Source of the DNA: Gemmatimonadaceae bacterium
GTDB lineage: Bacteria; Gemmatimonadota; Gemmatimonadetes; Gemmatimonadales; Gemmatimonadaceae
Assembly (NCBI GenBank): GCA_016720905.1
Contig: JADKJT010000034.1
Span: forward strand, 227,610 to 291,609
Length of the DNA stretch: 64,000 nt
Reading direction: 5' to 3'
The translations under genes and the position numbers were made by a program. Positions 26,109 to 34,327 of this stretch are shown piece after piece; position 1 is the stretch's first letter; every line of letters begins with the position of its first letter. The notes beneath the pieces were generated by a model that was not told the origin of the DNA, did not search any database, and was given only the letters and a program-made list of their open reading frames with translations.

Positions 26109-27791
26109 ATGAGCTCTTCTCGTCGCGATTTCATCAAGAAGTTTGGCGCCGGTGCCGCGCTGTCGTTGTATTCGCGTGATCTGCTTGGACAGATCATCGC
26201 CGACTCGCCGAAAGGCCGGGTCATGGAAACGAAGTTCAAAGGTCTCGCCGACATCGTGCTGGGTGAGGCGAAATTGGCCGGCTGCACCTACGCCGACGTG
26301 CGCTTCACCATGAATTCGTCACTGCCCGGCGGCACTGCCAGCTTCCGCACCGCCGGCGCAGGTGCTGGCGGTGGTGGTGGGTTTGGCGGCGGAGGCGGCG
26401 GTGGCGGTGGACGCGGTGGTGGTGGCGGCGGCGGACGTGGCGGTGCGCGCGGTGTCGGCGTTCCTACCGATGCCGATCGTCAGGCCGGCGGCTTTGGCGT
26501 GCGCGTGGTGCACAGTGGTGTGTGGGGATTTGCATCCAGCCCCATTGTCACCGAAGACGAACTTCGTCGCGTGACCCGCGTGGCCACCGAAGTGGCAAAA
26601 GCCAGTGCCATCGCCAAGAAAGCCGATCTCAAGTTGGCGCCGGTGCAAGCGTACCAGCAGAATTACATCACGCCGATGATCAAGCATCCTTCGTCGGTTT
26701 CGGCCACTGACAAGCAGGCGTGGGCGCAGGCCATCGTCGACAAGGCCAGCAAGATTGTCGGCGTCACGGCGGTGAACGTGACGGCCAGTCATGGGTACGA
26801 GTGGCGCTACTATGCCAGCAGCGAGGGCTCTTACATCGAGCAGGAGTTGTACACCACGTCACCCACCATGTCTGTCACGGCCAAGGTGGGCGACAAAACC
26901 AGCACGCGAAACTATCCGGGTGTTGCCGGCACCGGTGGATGGGAATTCGCCGAGAACTGTGATTTCCTCGATCAGGCCGAGCAAGTGGCTACTGATGCGG
27001 TGGAGATGTGCACGGCAAAACCACTGGGGTCGAGCGGGCTGAAGGATCTCATTCTGTCGCCGTCGCACGCGATGCTCACCATTCACGAGATCGTGGCGCA
27101 CGCCACTGAGCTTGATCGCATTGTGGGCTACGAAGCCAACTACGCCGGCACAAGCTTCGTGAAGATTTCCGATGTGGGCAAACTCAAGTACGGCTCCAAG
27201 CACTTCAACGTCACTGCCGACAAAACCAGCACCGGATTGGGCACGGTGGGCTTTGACGACGACGGCGTGAAGACGCAGAAGTGGCCGCTCATTCGCGATG
27301 GTGTGCTGGTGGGTCTCACCACCAATCGCGAAACGGCACACCTCATGGGCGAGAAGGAAAGCCGCGGCTGCACGTTCGGCAGCACCTGGCGCGACTATCC
27401 GTTCCTGCGCATGCCCAACGTGCATGTGGAACCGGGACCGGCCAACTCACCTACGCGTCAACAGCTCATTGAAGACGTGAAGGATGGCGTGATGATCGAC
27501 GGCCGCGGCAGCTACTCCATCGACCAGCAGCGCTACAACGGCCAGTTCGGCGGCCACATCTTCTGGGAAATCAAGAACGGCAAGATCACGCGTCAGGTCA
27601 CCGACGTGACGTACAACGCCATCACCACCGATTTCTGGAACAACCTCGACGGCATCACCGGGCCAAAGGAGTGGCAGATGCACGGCACAGGTGGTGACGC
27701 GAAGGGTCAGCCCACGCAGACGAACAGCATTTCGCACGGCTCGCCGTGGCTGTGCATCAGGAAGATTCAGGTAGGGGCGGCGTTTGATTAG
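26109..27791 (+). CDS. TldD-family metallopeptidase with Tat-type leader and Gly-rich insert
   Basis: 560 aa. The N-terminus SSRRDFIKKFGAGAALSL is a Tat-like leader, so export is likely, which is unusual because E. coli TldD is cytoplasmic. A Gly-rich tract lies at about 79-117. The zinc motif HEIVAH lies at about 326-331, then SRGCTFGSTWRDYPFLRMPNVHVEPG and a C-terminal SPWLCIRK segment, all family hallmarks. It should form the active heterodimer with the PmbA-like protein 15 bp upstream, which appears to lack its own leader. Likely role: periplasmic hydrolysis of unstructured peptides. Confidence 0.9.
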   Translation: MSSSRRDFIKKFGAGAALSLYSRDLLGQIIADSPKGRVMETKFKGLADIVLGEAKLAGCTYADVRFTMNSSLPGGTASFRTAGAGAGGGGGFGGGGGGGGGRGGGGGGGRGGARGVGVPTDADRQAGGFGVRVVHSGVWGFASSPIVTEDELRRVTRVATEVAKASAIAKKADLKLAPVQAYQQNYITPMIKHPSSVSATDKQAWAQAIVDKASKIVGVTAVNVTASHGYEWRYYASSEGSYIEQELYTTSPTMSVTAKVGDKTSTRNYPGVAGTGGWEFAENCDFLDQAEQVATDAVEMCTAKPLGSSGLKDLILSPSHAMLTIHEIVAHATELDRIVGYEANYAGTSFVKISDVGKLKYGSKHFNVTADKTSTGLGTVGFDDDGVKTQKWPLIRDGVLVGLTTNRETAHLMGEKESRGCTFGSTWRDYPFLRMPNVHVEPGPANSPTRQQLIEDVKDGVMIDGRGSYSIDQQRYNGQFGGHIFWEIKNGKITRQVTDVTYNAITTDFWNNLDGITGPKEWQMHGTGGDAKGQPTQTNSISHGSPWLCIRKIQVGAAFD

Positions 27792-27822
27792 GTAGATCCA
27801 GGTGGGGGCGGCGTTCGATCAG
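27768..27822 (+). repeat. Imperfect direct repeat of the gene 3' end
   Basis: The last 24 bases of the TldD-like gene (CAGGTAGGGGCGGCGTTTGA region) recur 31 bp downstream as CAGGTGGGGGCGGCGTTCGA with three mismatches. This looks like a local tandem duplication of the gene terminus. Confidence 0.75.
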
Positions 27823-27828
27823 TAAGAC

Positions 27829-27917
27829 GGGAGACAGGAGAAGGAGAGACGGGAGACATCCGGGGCCGGCTTGATGCAGCCAGCTGGATGTCTCCCGTCT
27901 TCCGTCTCCCGTCTCCC
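27829..27917. repeat. GTCTCCC heptamer cluster in both orientations
   Basis: Five exact GTCTCCC/GGGAGAC units at 27829, 27851, 27890, 27904 and 27911, the first two inverted relative to the rest. The cluster overlaps the intergenic hairpin. Confidence 0.85.
27848..27899. terminator. Bidirectional hairpin between convergent genes
   Basis: A perfect 14-bp inverted repeat (GACGGGAGACATCC at 27848-27861, its complement at 27886-27899) with a 24-nt loop lies between the TldD-like and DUF4159 genes. It is built from GTCTCCC repeat units in both orientations (27829-27835, 27851-27857, 27890-27896, 27904-27917). There is no U-tract, so terminator function is inferred from position. Confidence 0.6.
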
Positions 27918-27918
27918 C

Positions 27919-28667
27919 TCACGTCATCGCGTACACCGCCACATTCACCCCGAACTTCGTATTGTCCTTCGTCCGAAACCGCTTATTTCGCCAGTCATAG
28001 TCCCACTCGCAGCCGTAGTCCTTGTTGGAATACAGCACACCTATGCGCCCGCGCCGCTCCACACCGCGCAGATAGTCATGCACAATGTTGTCGCCCCACC
28101 CGTTCAACTCGTGCGTGGTGCGTGGCGGTCCTTCCGGAAAGTCAAAGAAGCTCGAGTACAACGCGTGCTGTCTGGGCAACTTGGGCATCGCGTTCGGGCC
28201 GAACGCTTTCGTCATCTCCGATTCAAACGTCTTCGCGTACAGTCCGTTCACGTCGTGATTGCAGTCGTCGGAAAACAAGAGTCCGCCGTTTTCCACGTAG
28301 CGCACCAGCCCTTGCCGCTCCTTCTCGCTGAACCGCACCAGCTGTGGCCCGTCATGAACAAGAACGGGAACGCGGAAAGCTCGGCCGAGTCGGCAGTGAT
28401 CACAATCTCCTGTTGGTTCACCGGGATCTGCGTGTACTGCAGCACCGCGTCCAGCAGATTCGCGCACACCTTGGGGTTGTAGTCCCAGTCGCCCGAGTTG
28501 TAGCGCAGCCGCGCAAAGACAAACTCGTAGAAACGTCCACGTGTGCTTTCGGCAACCGCCGCCTGCGTGGGGAGGCTGGTGCCTAGCGCCAGTGCGCCGG
28601 AGACCGCGGCCAGTCGGGCCAGAAAGCCGCGTCGGGAGACACGGGGCGAGTCGCTATCGGGGCTCAT
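27919..28667 (-). pseudogene. DUF4159 Tat-exported protein, split by a 1-nt frameshift
   Basis: From ATG 28667 one frame gives a Tat leader (VSRRGFLARLAAVSGALAL) and the start of a DUF4159 domain (FVFARLRYNSGDWDYNP, SAFPFLFMTGH). From about 28350 the domain goes on in another frame (LVRFSEKERQGLVRYVENGG, LLFSDDCNHDVNG, RIGVLYSNKDYGCEWDYDW) to the stop at 27919. One missing base near 28345-28355 explains it, and joining the parts gives a full family member of about 249 aa. DUF4159 is a GATase-like fold of unknown function, often near MoxR/DUF58 genes. A consensus error is most likely. Confidence 0.8.
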
Positions 28668-28761
28668 CGGGTCAAGCGCCACGAGGATAGGCAGAATGGA
28701 GTCGTGAGGAGTTCGACCGGGAACAGGCAAATTTGTGGTACACGTGCCAGAATAAATCTAC

Positions 28762-29286
28762 ATGCGCCTCCTCACCTGGCTGTTCTTCGCGACCCTGTCG
28801 CTTATCCTGATGCTCCAGTTGCGCGGCTTCGACGAAACCCTGCGCACGGTGGACACCCCCGGCGGGATCGTCGGCTACGAACTGGCTTGGTCTGCCACGC
28901 AAGCCAGCACCTACCTCGACGCCTGGCGCTTGGCCGACGCACTCGAAATCGCCAAGGTCAGTCTGGGAATCGACTTTGCATTTCTGCTGGCCTATCCCCT
29001 CATGTTCGCCACCGGCGTGGCACTGCTCCTTCGCGTGCCGCCTGCCGTCACCTTTGATCGCGTGGGCGCAGTCCTCCGTCGTGCCGTGTTGCTCTGTATT
29101 CCGCTCGACGCCACTGAGAACCTCGCGCTCTGGCGCATGATTGACCATGGCGCGAGCGATACCTTGGCTCATCTCGCCGCAGCCTGTGCTTCCGTGAAGT
29201 TCCTGTTGGTGATTGTCACGGCGCTCTGGTGCCTCGCGGCAGTCTTTCGCAGGTTCATACTACGACGGCCGACGCACGCGGCTTGA
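28762..29286 (+). CDS. Four-helix membrane protein of unknown function
   Basis: 174 aa with hydrophobic helices at about 3-20, 72-92 (FAFLLAYPLMFATGVALLL), 110-125 and 140-162 (VKFLLVIVTALWCLAAVF). The loop between the first two holds several Asp/Glu residues. I do not recognise the family. It stands 94 bp from the divergent DUF4159 gene and 39 bp before the DUF6524 gene, with which it may be co-transcribed. Confidence 0.7.
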   Translation: MRLLTWLFFATLSLILMLQLRGFDETLRTVDTPGGIVGYELAWSATQASTYLDAWRLADALEIAKVSLGIDFAFLLAYPLMFATGVALLLRVPPAVTFDRVGAVLRRAVLLCIPLDATENLALWRMIDHGASDTLAHLAAACASVKFLLVIVTALWCLAAVFRRFILRRPTHAA

Positions 29287-29325
29287 CCGCGCCATTCCAC
29301 TGACTTCCCACGCCCGACCACATCC

Positions 29326-29756
29326 ATGGCCACCGGACCCAGTATCGGCGGAATTGCGCTTCGCGCAGTCTCGGCACTCATCCTCGTATTCGCGACCTAC
29401 AACCCCGAAGGGAAGTCGTTCTACCATTGGGCCATCGCGCCACTCCTGGGCGGCACGCCGGGCACCGGTCCCGCCTCGGTCAAGTTCCTGGCCGGCATCG
29501 CGTTGGTGGCCGGCTGGGTAGTGTTCTCACCGCCACCCGTCGCTCCATCGGTATCGCCGGATCGGCCCTCGTCCTGGCCATCTCCGGCGGCATCGTCTGG
29601 ATGCTGCTCGACTTTGGCGTGGTCAGCGCCAGTTCCGCCCGTGGCATCACCTACGTCGTCCTCATCTGCACGGCGCTGTTGCTGGCCGTCGGCATGAGCT
29701 GGTCACACTTGTCCCGCAAACTCAGCGGACAGGTGGACATGGACCAAACCGACTAG
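29326..29756 (+). pseudogene. DUF6524-like membrane protein, split by a 1-nt frameshift
   Basis: The N-terminal frame from ATG 29326 reads ALILVFATYNPEGKSFYHWAI and GIALVAGWVVF. The second frame, from about 29522, reads LTATRRSIGIAGSALVLAISGG, LLDFGVV and SWSHLSRKLSGQVDMDQTD, ending at 29756. Joined by one added base at 29521-29528 they give a complete small four-helix protein of about 143 aa matching DUF6524 (function unknown, inner membrane). The clean C-terminal signature argues that the true gene is intact and the consensus lacks one base. Confidence 0.8.
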
Positions 29757-29791
29757 CAATTCCCTCGTCGCGCCGAGCGACGTAACGTTCG

Positions 29792-30943
29792 ATGGTGGCA
29801 CCGCCCGTCCGTCTCCATGTCCGTCCCCCGCTCTCCACGCCCGCGCAGCGCCGGGCGTTGCGCGATCTCGTGCGCGCCGATTGCGCCAATGCGCCGGGCG
29901 TCTATCGCATGCTGGGGCCCACTGGCTTGGTATTGTATGTCGGCCAGTCGCGCCGGCTGCGCACGCGCCTGCTCTCGTACTTCCGCGCCACAAAGCGTCG
30001 GGACAAGGCCGCTCGTATTCTGCGCCACGCGTTCGCTATCGAGTGGGAATACACCAACTGCGAATTCAGCGCGTTGCTTCGCGAGCTGCGGCTCATCAAG
30101 CAGCATCGTCCGCAGTTCAATAGCATGATGGTGACCGACGACTGGCCACGGGCGTATATCGCGCTCACCGGCGGCGCGGTTCCGGGTGTAACGGTCGTCC
30201 CACGCTCCGACGACCCGTCCGCCATCGCGATGTTCGGGCCATTTCGCAAAGTCTCCATGCTGCGCGAAGCGGTGCGTGCCTTGGCCGACGCCACGGGGCT
30301 CCGCGATTGCGCGCTGGAAGAAGCCGCGCCAACAGCCAAAACGTCGACACTCTGGTTTGACAGCGAGACCGGCGGCGCTGTGTCGGCGCGGCGACCCACG
30401 CGCACCCGGGCGCCCGGCTGCTTGCGTCACGAGCTCGGCACCTGTGCCGGTCCCTGCATCGGCGCTGGTGATGGCGCGGCGTATCGCGCGCAGGCCACGC
30501 AGATTCGCGACTTCCTCGAAGGGAAATCCGACGCGCCCGTCGATAATCTGGAACGCGCCATGCAGGCCGCGTCAGCGGCGCTGGAGTTCGAGCGCGCGGC
30601 CGTGTTGCGCGACCGCTTGGAACGCGTGCGCTGGTTGCATCAACGCGTACAGCACTTTCACGCGAATATGGACCGACTCATTTCGGTATCACGCCCGTGG
30701 CGTGGACGACAGCGAATGGTGTATCTCGTGCGGCGCGGCACGGTACGAGCCGAGGTTCGCGCCCCATCCACGGCCAAGGCGCGCAGTCAACTTGAAACGC
30801 TGGCGCGACGAATCTTCGACGGCCCGGATCCTTCCGGCGCCGACATCCCGTCACACGATCTCGATGAGTTCTATCTCGTGGCCAGCTGGTTCCGTCGACG
30901 CGCGGATGAGCGCGCCAAAACCCGTCCCGCCAACCCGCGATAG
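29792..30943 (+). CDS. UvrC-like GIY-YIG nuclease lacking the C-terminal nuclease half
   Basis: 383 aa. The GIY-YIG domain spans about 34-115: PGVYRMLGPTGLVLYVGQS (the GIY and YIG strands appear as GVY and YVG), LLSYF, then EFSALLRELRLIKQHRPQFN with the catalytic Glu. FGPF and CLRHELGTCAGPCIG follow, and a UVR-type helix (ALEFERAAVLRDRLERVRWL) at about 245-280. Full UvrC would carry an RNase-H-like 5' nuclease and HhH domain after this; here they are replaced by about 100 residues without those motifs. It resembles E. coli Cho, which makes the 3' incision in nucleotide excision repair. Confidence 0.85.
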   Translation: MVAPPVRLHVRPPLSTPAQRRALRDLVRADCANAPGVYRMLGPTGLVLYVGQSRRLRTRLLSYFRATKRRDKAARILRHAFAIEWEYTNCEFSALLRELRLIKQHRPQFNSMMVTDDWPRAYIALTGGAVPGVTVVPRSDDPSAIAMFGPFRKVSMLREAVRALADATGLRDCALEEAAPTAKTSTLWFDSETGGAVSARRPTRTRAPGCLRHELGTCAGPCIGAGDGAAYRAQATQIRDFLEGKSDAPVDNLERAMQAASAALEFERAAVLRDRLERVRWLHQRVQHFHANMDRLISVSRPWRGRQRMVYLVRRGTVRAEVRAPSTAKARSQLETLARRIFDGPDPSGADIPSHDLDEFYLVASWFRRRADERAKTRPANPR

Positions 30944-30971
30944 GGTCGGACGGGACGGTTGTTGTCGCCGC

Positions 30972-31232
30972 TCAGCTCGGCTTCTTCGGCGTCGCGGGCA
31001 CCCCTTTCTTCGCGGTGTCCATCTTGGCCATCGCGCCTTTCTTCCCCTTCTTGGCGACGTGCTTGGTGGTGTCCGTCTTCTTGGTCGTGTCGACCTTCGC
31101 CGTTGACGGCTTCGCGGCCGTCTTCACAGCCACGGGCTTGTCAGCCAACTTCTTGGCGGTTGGCTGCTGGGCACCGGCCACGCCGGCAAATACGAGCGAG
31201 GCGGCGACAAGGCTGAAACGGATGCGGTTCAT
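30972..31232 (-). CDS. Small secreted Lys/Thr/Ala-rich protein
   Basis: 86 aa from ATG 31232, preceded by a strong AGGAG ribosome-binding site 6 bp upstream, which settles the start. A signal peptide (FSLVAASLVFAGVAGA) is followed by a highly basic repetitive tail of AxKK, DTTKK and TAKP units. Low complexity and histone-H1-like composition; possibly a polyanion-binding envelope protein. Function unknown. Confidence 0.75.
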   Translation of the reverse strand: MNRIRFSLVAASLVFAGVAGAQQPTAKKLADKPVAVKTAAKPSTAKVDTTKKTDTTKHVAKKGKKGAMAKMDTAKKGVPATPKKPS

Positions 31233-31340
31233 AGGAGACTCCTGGTTAGTCTTTATGTCCGTGGCCATCGCGAAATGCGACGCTGTTGACGAAGGAGAGT
31301 CTACCTGTGGCCACCTTAATCACCGATTAACGCCGATCCC

Positions 31341-32021
31341 ATGCGCTTGCTGGTTGTCGAAGACGATCCGCGGCTGGCCACACTGATTGCGCGCGGATTG
31401 CGCGAGCAGACGTATGCCGTTGATGTCGTGGGTAACGGCAAGGATGCCATCGTGCAGGCCGCTGTGAACAGCTACGACGCGATCATCCTCGACGTCATGC
31501 TCCCCGGCCTCGACGGGTTCGCCGTGCTCAAGGAGTTGCGTGCCCGCGGCATGCGCACGCCGGTCATGATGCTCACCGCACGCGATGCGGTCGCCGATCG
31601 CATTACAGGGCTGGACAGTGGCGCCGACGACTATCTCAACAAGCCATTCGATTTCGGTGAGCTTCTGGCCCGGTTGCGCGCCCTGCTGCGTCGTCCTGAA
31701 AACCTCCAGTCCGATGTGCTGCGGGTGGGCGACCTCGAAATCGATCGGCTGGCGCACACCGTCTCGCGTGCTGGCATGCCCATTGCACTCACCGCCAAGG
31801 AGTTCTCGCTGCTTGAACTCCTGGCTCGACGGGCAAACACAGTCGTGTCACGCGCCGACATCGTTGCCCACGTGTGGGATGACAATCACGACACCTTTAC
31901 CAATGCCGTCGAAGTGTACGTGAATCGCCTGCGGGGCAAGATCGACAAGGCGCCGTGGCCCGCCATGCTGCATACACGTCGCGGCGCGGGATACGTGCTC
32001 TCGGCCACGGCGCCCCCGTGA
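31341..32021 (+). CDS. OmpR-family response regulator
   Basis: 226 aa. Receiver domain 1-115 with acidic pocket EDD (7-9), phosphoacceptor Asp51 (IILDVMLP), Thr in MLTARD and Lys in NKPFDF. The winged-helix DNA-binding domain (about 128-222) shows LTAKEFSLLELLARR, VSRADIVAHVW, TNAVEVYVNRLRGKID and RGAGYVL. Nearest in style to QseB/CusR regulators. It is followed 10 bp later by its sensor kinase gene, which is frameshifted in this sequence. Confidence 0.96.
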   Translation: MRLLVVEDDPRLATLIARGLREQTYAVDVVGNGKDAIVQAAVNSYDAIILDVMLPGLDGFAVLKELRARGMRTPVMMLTARDAVADRITGLDSGADDYLNKPFDFGELLARLRALLRRPENLQSDVLRVGDLEIDRLAHTVSRAGMPIALTAKEFSLLELLARRANTVVSRADIVAHVWDDNHDTFTNAVEVYVNRLRGKIDKAPWPAMLHTRRGAGYVLSATAPP

Positions 32022-32031
32022 GCATTACGGT

Positions 32032-33593
32032 ATGAGCAACGGCCGATCCACGCCAGTGCGCGTCTCGATCCGGCTTCGACTGACGCTCTGGAACGCCAGT
32101 GTGCTGGCGCTGCTGTTGAGTGTCTTTGGCGTCGCCTCGTGGATCACCATGCGCGGCGTATTGCAAGCGCGCGCCAACACCACCGTCAGCGAGTCGGCGC
32201 GCGCCATCGCCGGTGCCGTGCTCGCGGAACGACAGGGTGCACGCCGTATCGCAGACAGCACGCGCGTGGTGCGGACGGCCGTACGCGACGCTTTACGCGA
32301 GCTCCATATCGGCGATTTCGATGTACTCATCGTGGATGACGCGCGCGCGTGGTGGCCGCCAATCGCGTGCCCACCCGCCGACGCACCAACACGCGCCCCG
32401 GGGCGCACATCGCGCCGACGCCCCCGGTTGACCCCGACACCGTGGCGCTGTCACCGCCTGTGCGCGAATTGTTGCGCCTCAAGCCGCTCGGCAACGAGAC
32501 CCTGCTGCGCTCGCTGACCATCGACGATCAGATCTGGCGCGCCGCACTCGTCCGCGTCGGCCCGGGGATCGTCGATTCCCTGGAGCCCGCACTCATCGTT
32601 GGCGTCCTGCGCTCCGATGAAGAGGACGTGGCCGTGCTGGACCGCGTGCGCACCACGCTGCTGCTGGCCATTCCCTTCGCCCTCGCCGTAACCATCCTCG
32701 CCGGCTACCTGCTGGCGCGACGCAGTCTCGCGCCCGTGGAGGAAATGGCGGCGTCGGCGGCGCGCATTTCCGCCGCTACATTGGACGAACGCCTACCCGT
32801 CAGCAATCCGTACGACGAACTGGGTCGCCTGGCCACGGTGGTCAACGATCTCCTGGCACGCGTGGATGTCGCCTTTCGTGTTCAGCGGCAGTTCGTGGCT
32901 GATGCGTCGCATGAACTGCGCACGCCCATCGCCATTGTGCGCGGAGAAGCGGACGTGGCACTGCAAATGCCCACGCGCGCAGAAGCCGAGTATCGGGACG
33001 CCCTGGCGATCATTCGCGACGAGTCGGTGCGTCTGTCCCGCATTATCGACGATCTCTTTCTGTTGGCGCGAGCCGATGCGGCCAGCCCCATTCACCAACG
33101 CGAGCGGGTTGACATTGGCGAGTTGCTTGCGGCGAGCGTTCGTAGTGTGCGGACCATCGCCGACGACCAGCATATGCGCTTGACACTCGAGCATGCTGGT
33201 GACAATCGCGATGCCGTGTTCGTGGATGGGGATCCGGTGCTGCTCCGACGCCTGTTGCTGAACCTGCTGGACAATGCGCTGAAGCACACACCGCGGGATG
33301 GCGCCATTTCGGTAGCGTTCCGCAACACTGCGTCGCACGTCGTCATAGTCGTTGCCGACTCCGGTCCGGGTATCCCGCCAGAGCTGCGCCCGCGCATCTT
33401 CGATCGCTTTGTCCGGGGTGCGGTTGACGCGGGGGAGGGTCTGTCGTCAGGCACGAGTCGCGTGCCAACGGCCAGCGGCGCCGGGCTGGGATTGGCCATC
33501 GCACAAGCCATAGCCCATGCGCACGGCGGGCAGATCGTCCTCGACAACACCACAACGGGCGCAGCGTTTCGTGTTACCCTGTTGCGAGACTGA
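32032..33593 (+). pseudogene. OmpR-partner sensor histidine kinase, split in a GC dinucleotide run
   Basis: From ATG 32032 one frame gives the first helix (LALLLSVFGVASWITM) and the sensor start (LHIGDFDVLIVDDAR). From about 32349 another frame gives the rest: second helix (TTLLLAIPFALAVTILAGYLL), HAMP, H-box FVADASHELRTPIAIV, N-box LLLNLLDNALKHT, then DSGPGIP and GAGLGLAIAQAI. The switch falls in a GCGCGCGCG run at 32341-32349, where loss of one GC unit or gain of one base would do it. Joined length is about 520 aa, normal for this family. It probably phosphorylates the regulator 10 bp upstream. A consensus error is likely. Confidence 0.85.
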
Positions 33594-33616
33594 GCAGACC
33601 GATTCTGGTTTGACAA

Positions 33617-34327
33617 TCACCTGACCAGCAGGGCCAGCACATGCGCCACCAGCGCACTGCTATTGCGGTCAAAGTGATGGCCACCCGGGCGCGCATCCTT
33701 CGTCATCAGCCCCGATGAGTCGTCGCGACAACCAGATGTCTCCTCGTCCGTGCCATACACGCACACCATGCGCGTGCCGCGTAGCTTTTCGAGTTCCGGC
33801 TCGATCGCAATGTCGCTGGCTCGACGCGTGTCCTTCACCAAGTCGATGAGATGAAATTCGAAACTGGCCATCGGCGCCAGACCGAACATGGCAATGCCGG
33901 CAAGTTGCGCCGCGAGCGGCTGAGGTAACCGGGTGGCGACAAACGGCGCCATGTCCGCGCCACGGGAATAGCCCACCAGCAGCAGTCGATCGGCTGGCCA
34001 TCGACGCTGCGCCGCATCGATGGCGCGCACCACAGCCGCGGCCGTGGCCTCCGGTGTTCTGGGCTTCGACAGCCACGCCCGCGAGTTGAATCCGACTACG
34101 CCAATGCCGTGCGCGGCAAGACCGTCCGCGACCTCCTTGATCAGCTCCGCCCACCCGCCATCACCGCTGAGCAGCACCGCGGTGACATGTGCACTGACAC
34201 CCTGTGGTGCCACCCAGATAAGCGGCAGGTCGGCCACCGACGAAGCAGGCGATATCTGCGCCGCCATCGTCGGTACGTGCAACGCAATCATTGAGACCAG
34301 CGAGAGTCCGTGCACGAGTCGCTTCAT
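33617..34327 (-). CDS. VirJ/AcvB-like periplasmic serine hydrolase
   Basis: 236 aa with a signal peptide (LSLVSMIALHVPTMA). Family motifs: AVLLSGDGGWAEL, GVVGFNSRAWLS, and the nucleophile elbow LLLVGYSRGADMAPF. A late His-containing segment (DARPGGHHFDRN) can supply the triad His. The Agrobacterium AcvB protein and its relatives hydrolyse lysyl-phosphatidylglycerol. Here the gene overlaps the 3' end of mprF by 4 bp (ATGA), which strongly supports the same role. It likely trims aminoacylated phosphatidylglycerol in the periplasm. Confidence 0.88.
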   Translation of the reverse strand: MKRLVHGLSLVSMIALHVPTMAAQISPASSVADLPLIWVAPQGVSAHVTAVLLSGDGGWAELIKEVADGLAAHGIGVVGFNSRAWLSKPRTPEATAAAVVRAIDAAQRRWPADRLLLVGYSRGADMAPFVATRLPQPLAAQLAGIAMFGLAPMASFEFHLIDLVKDTRRASDIAIEPELEKLRGTRMVCVYGTDEETSGCRDDSSGLMTKDARPGGHHFDRNSSALVAHVLALLVR

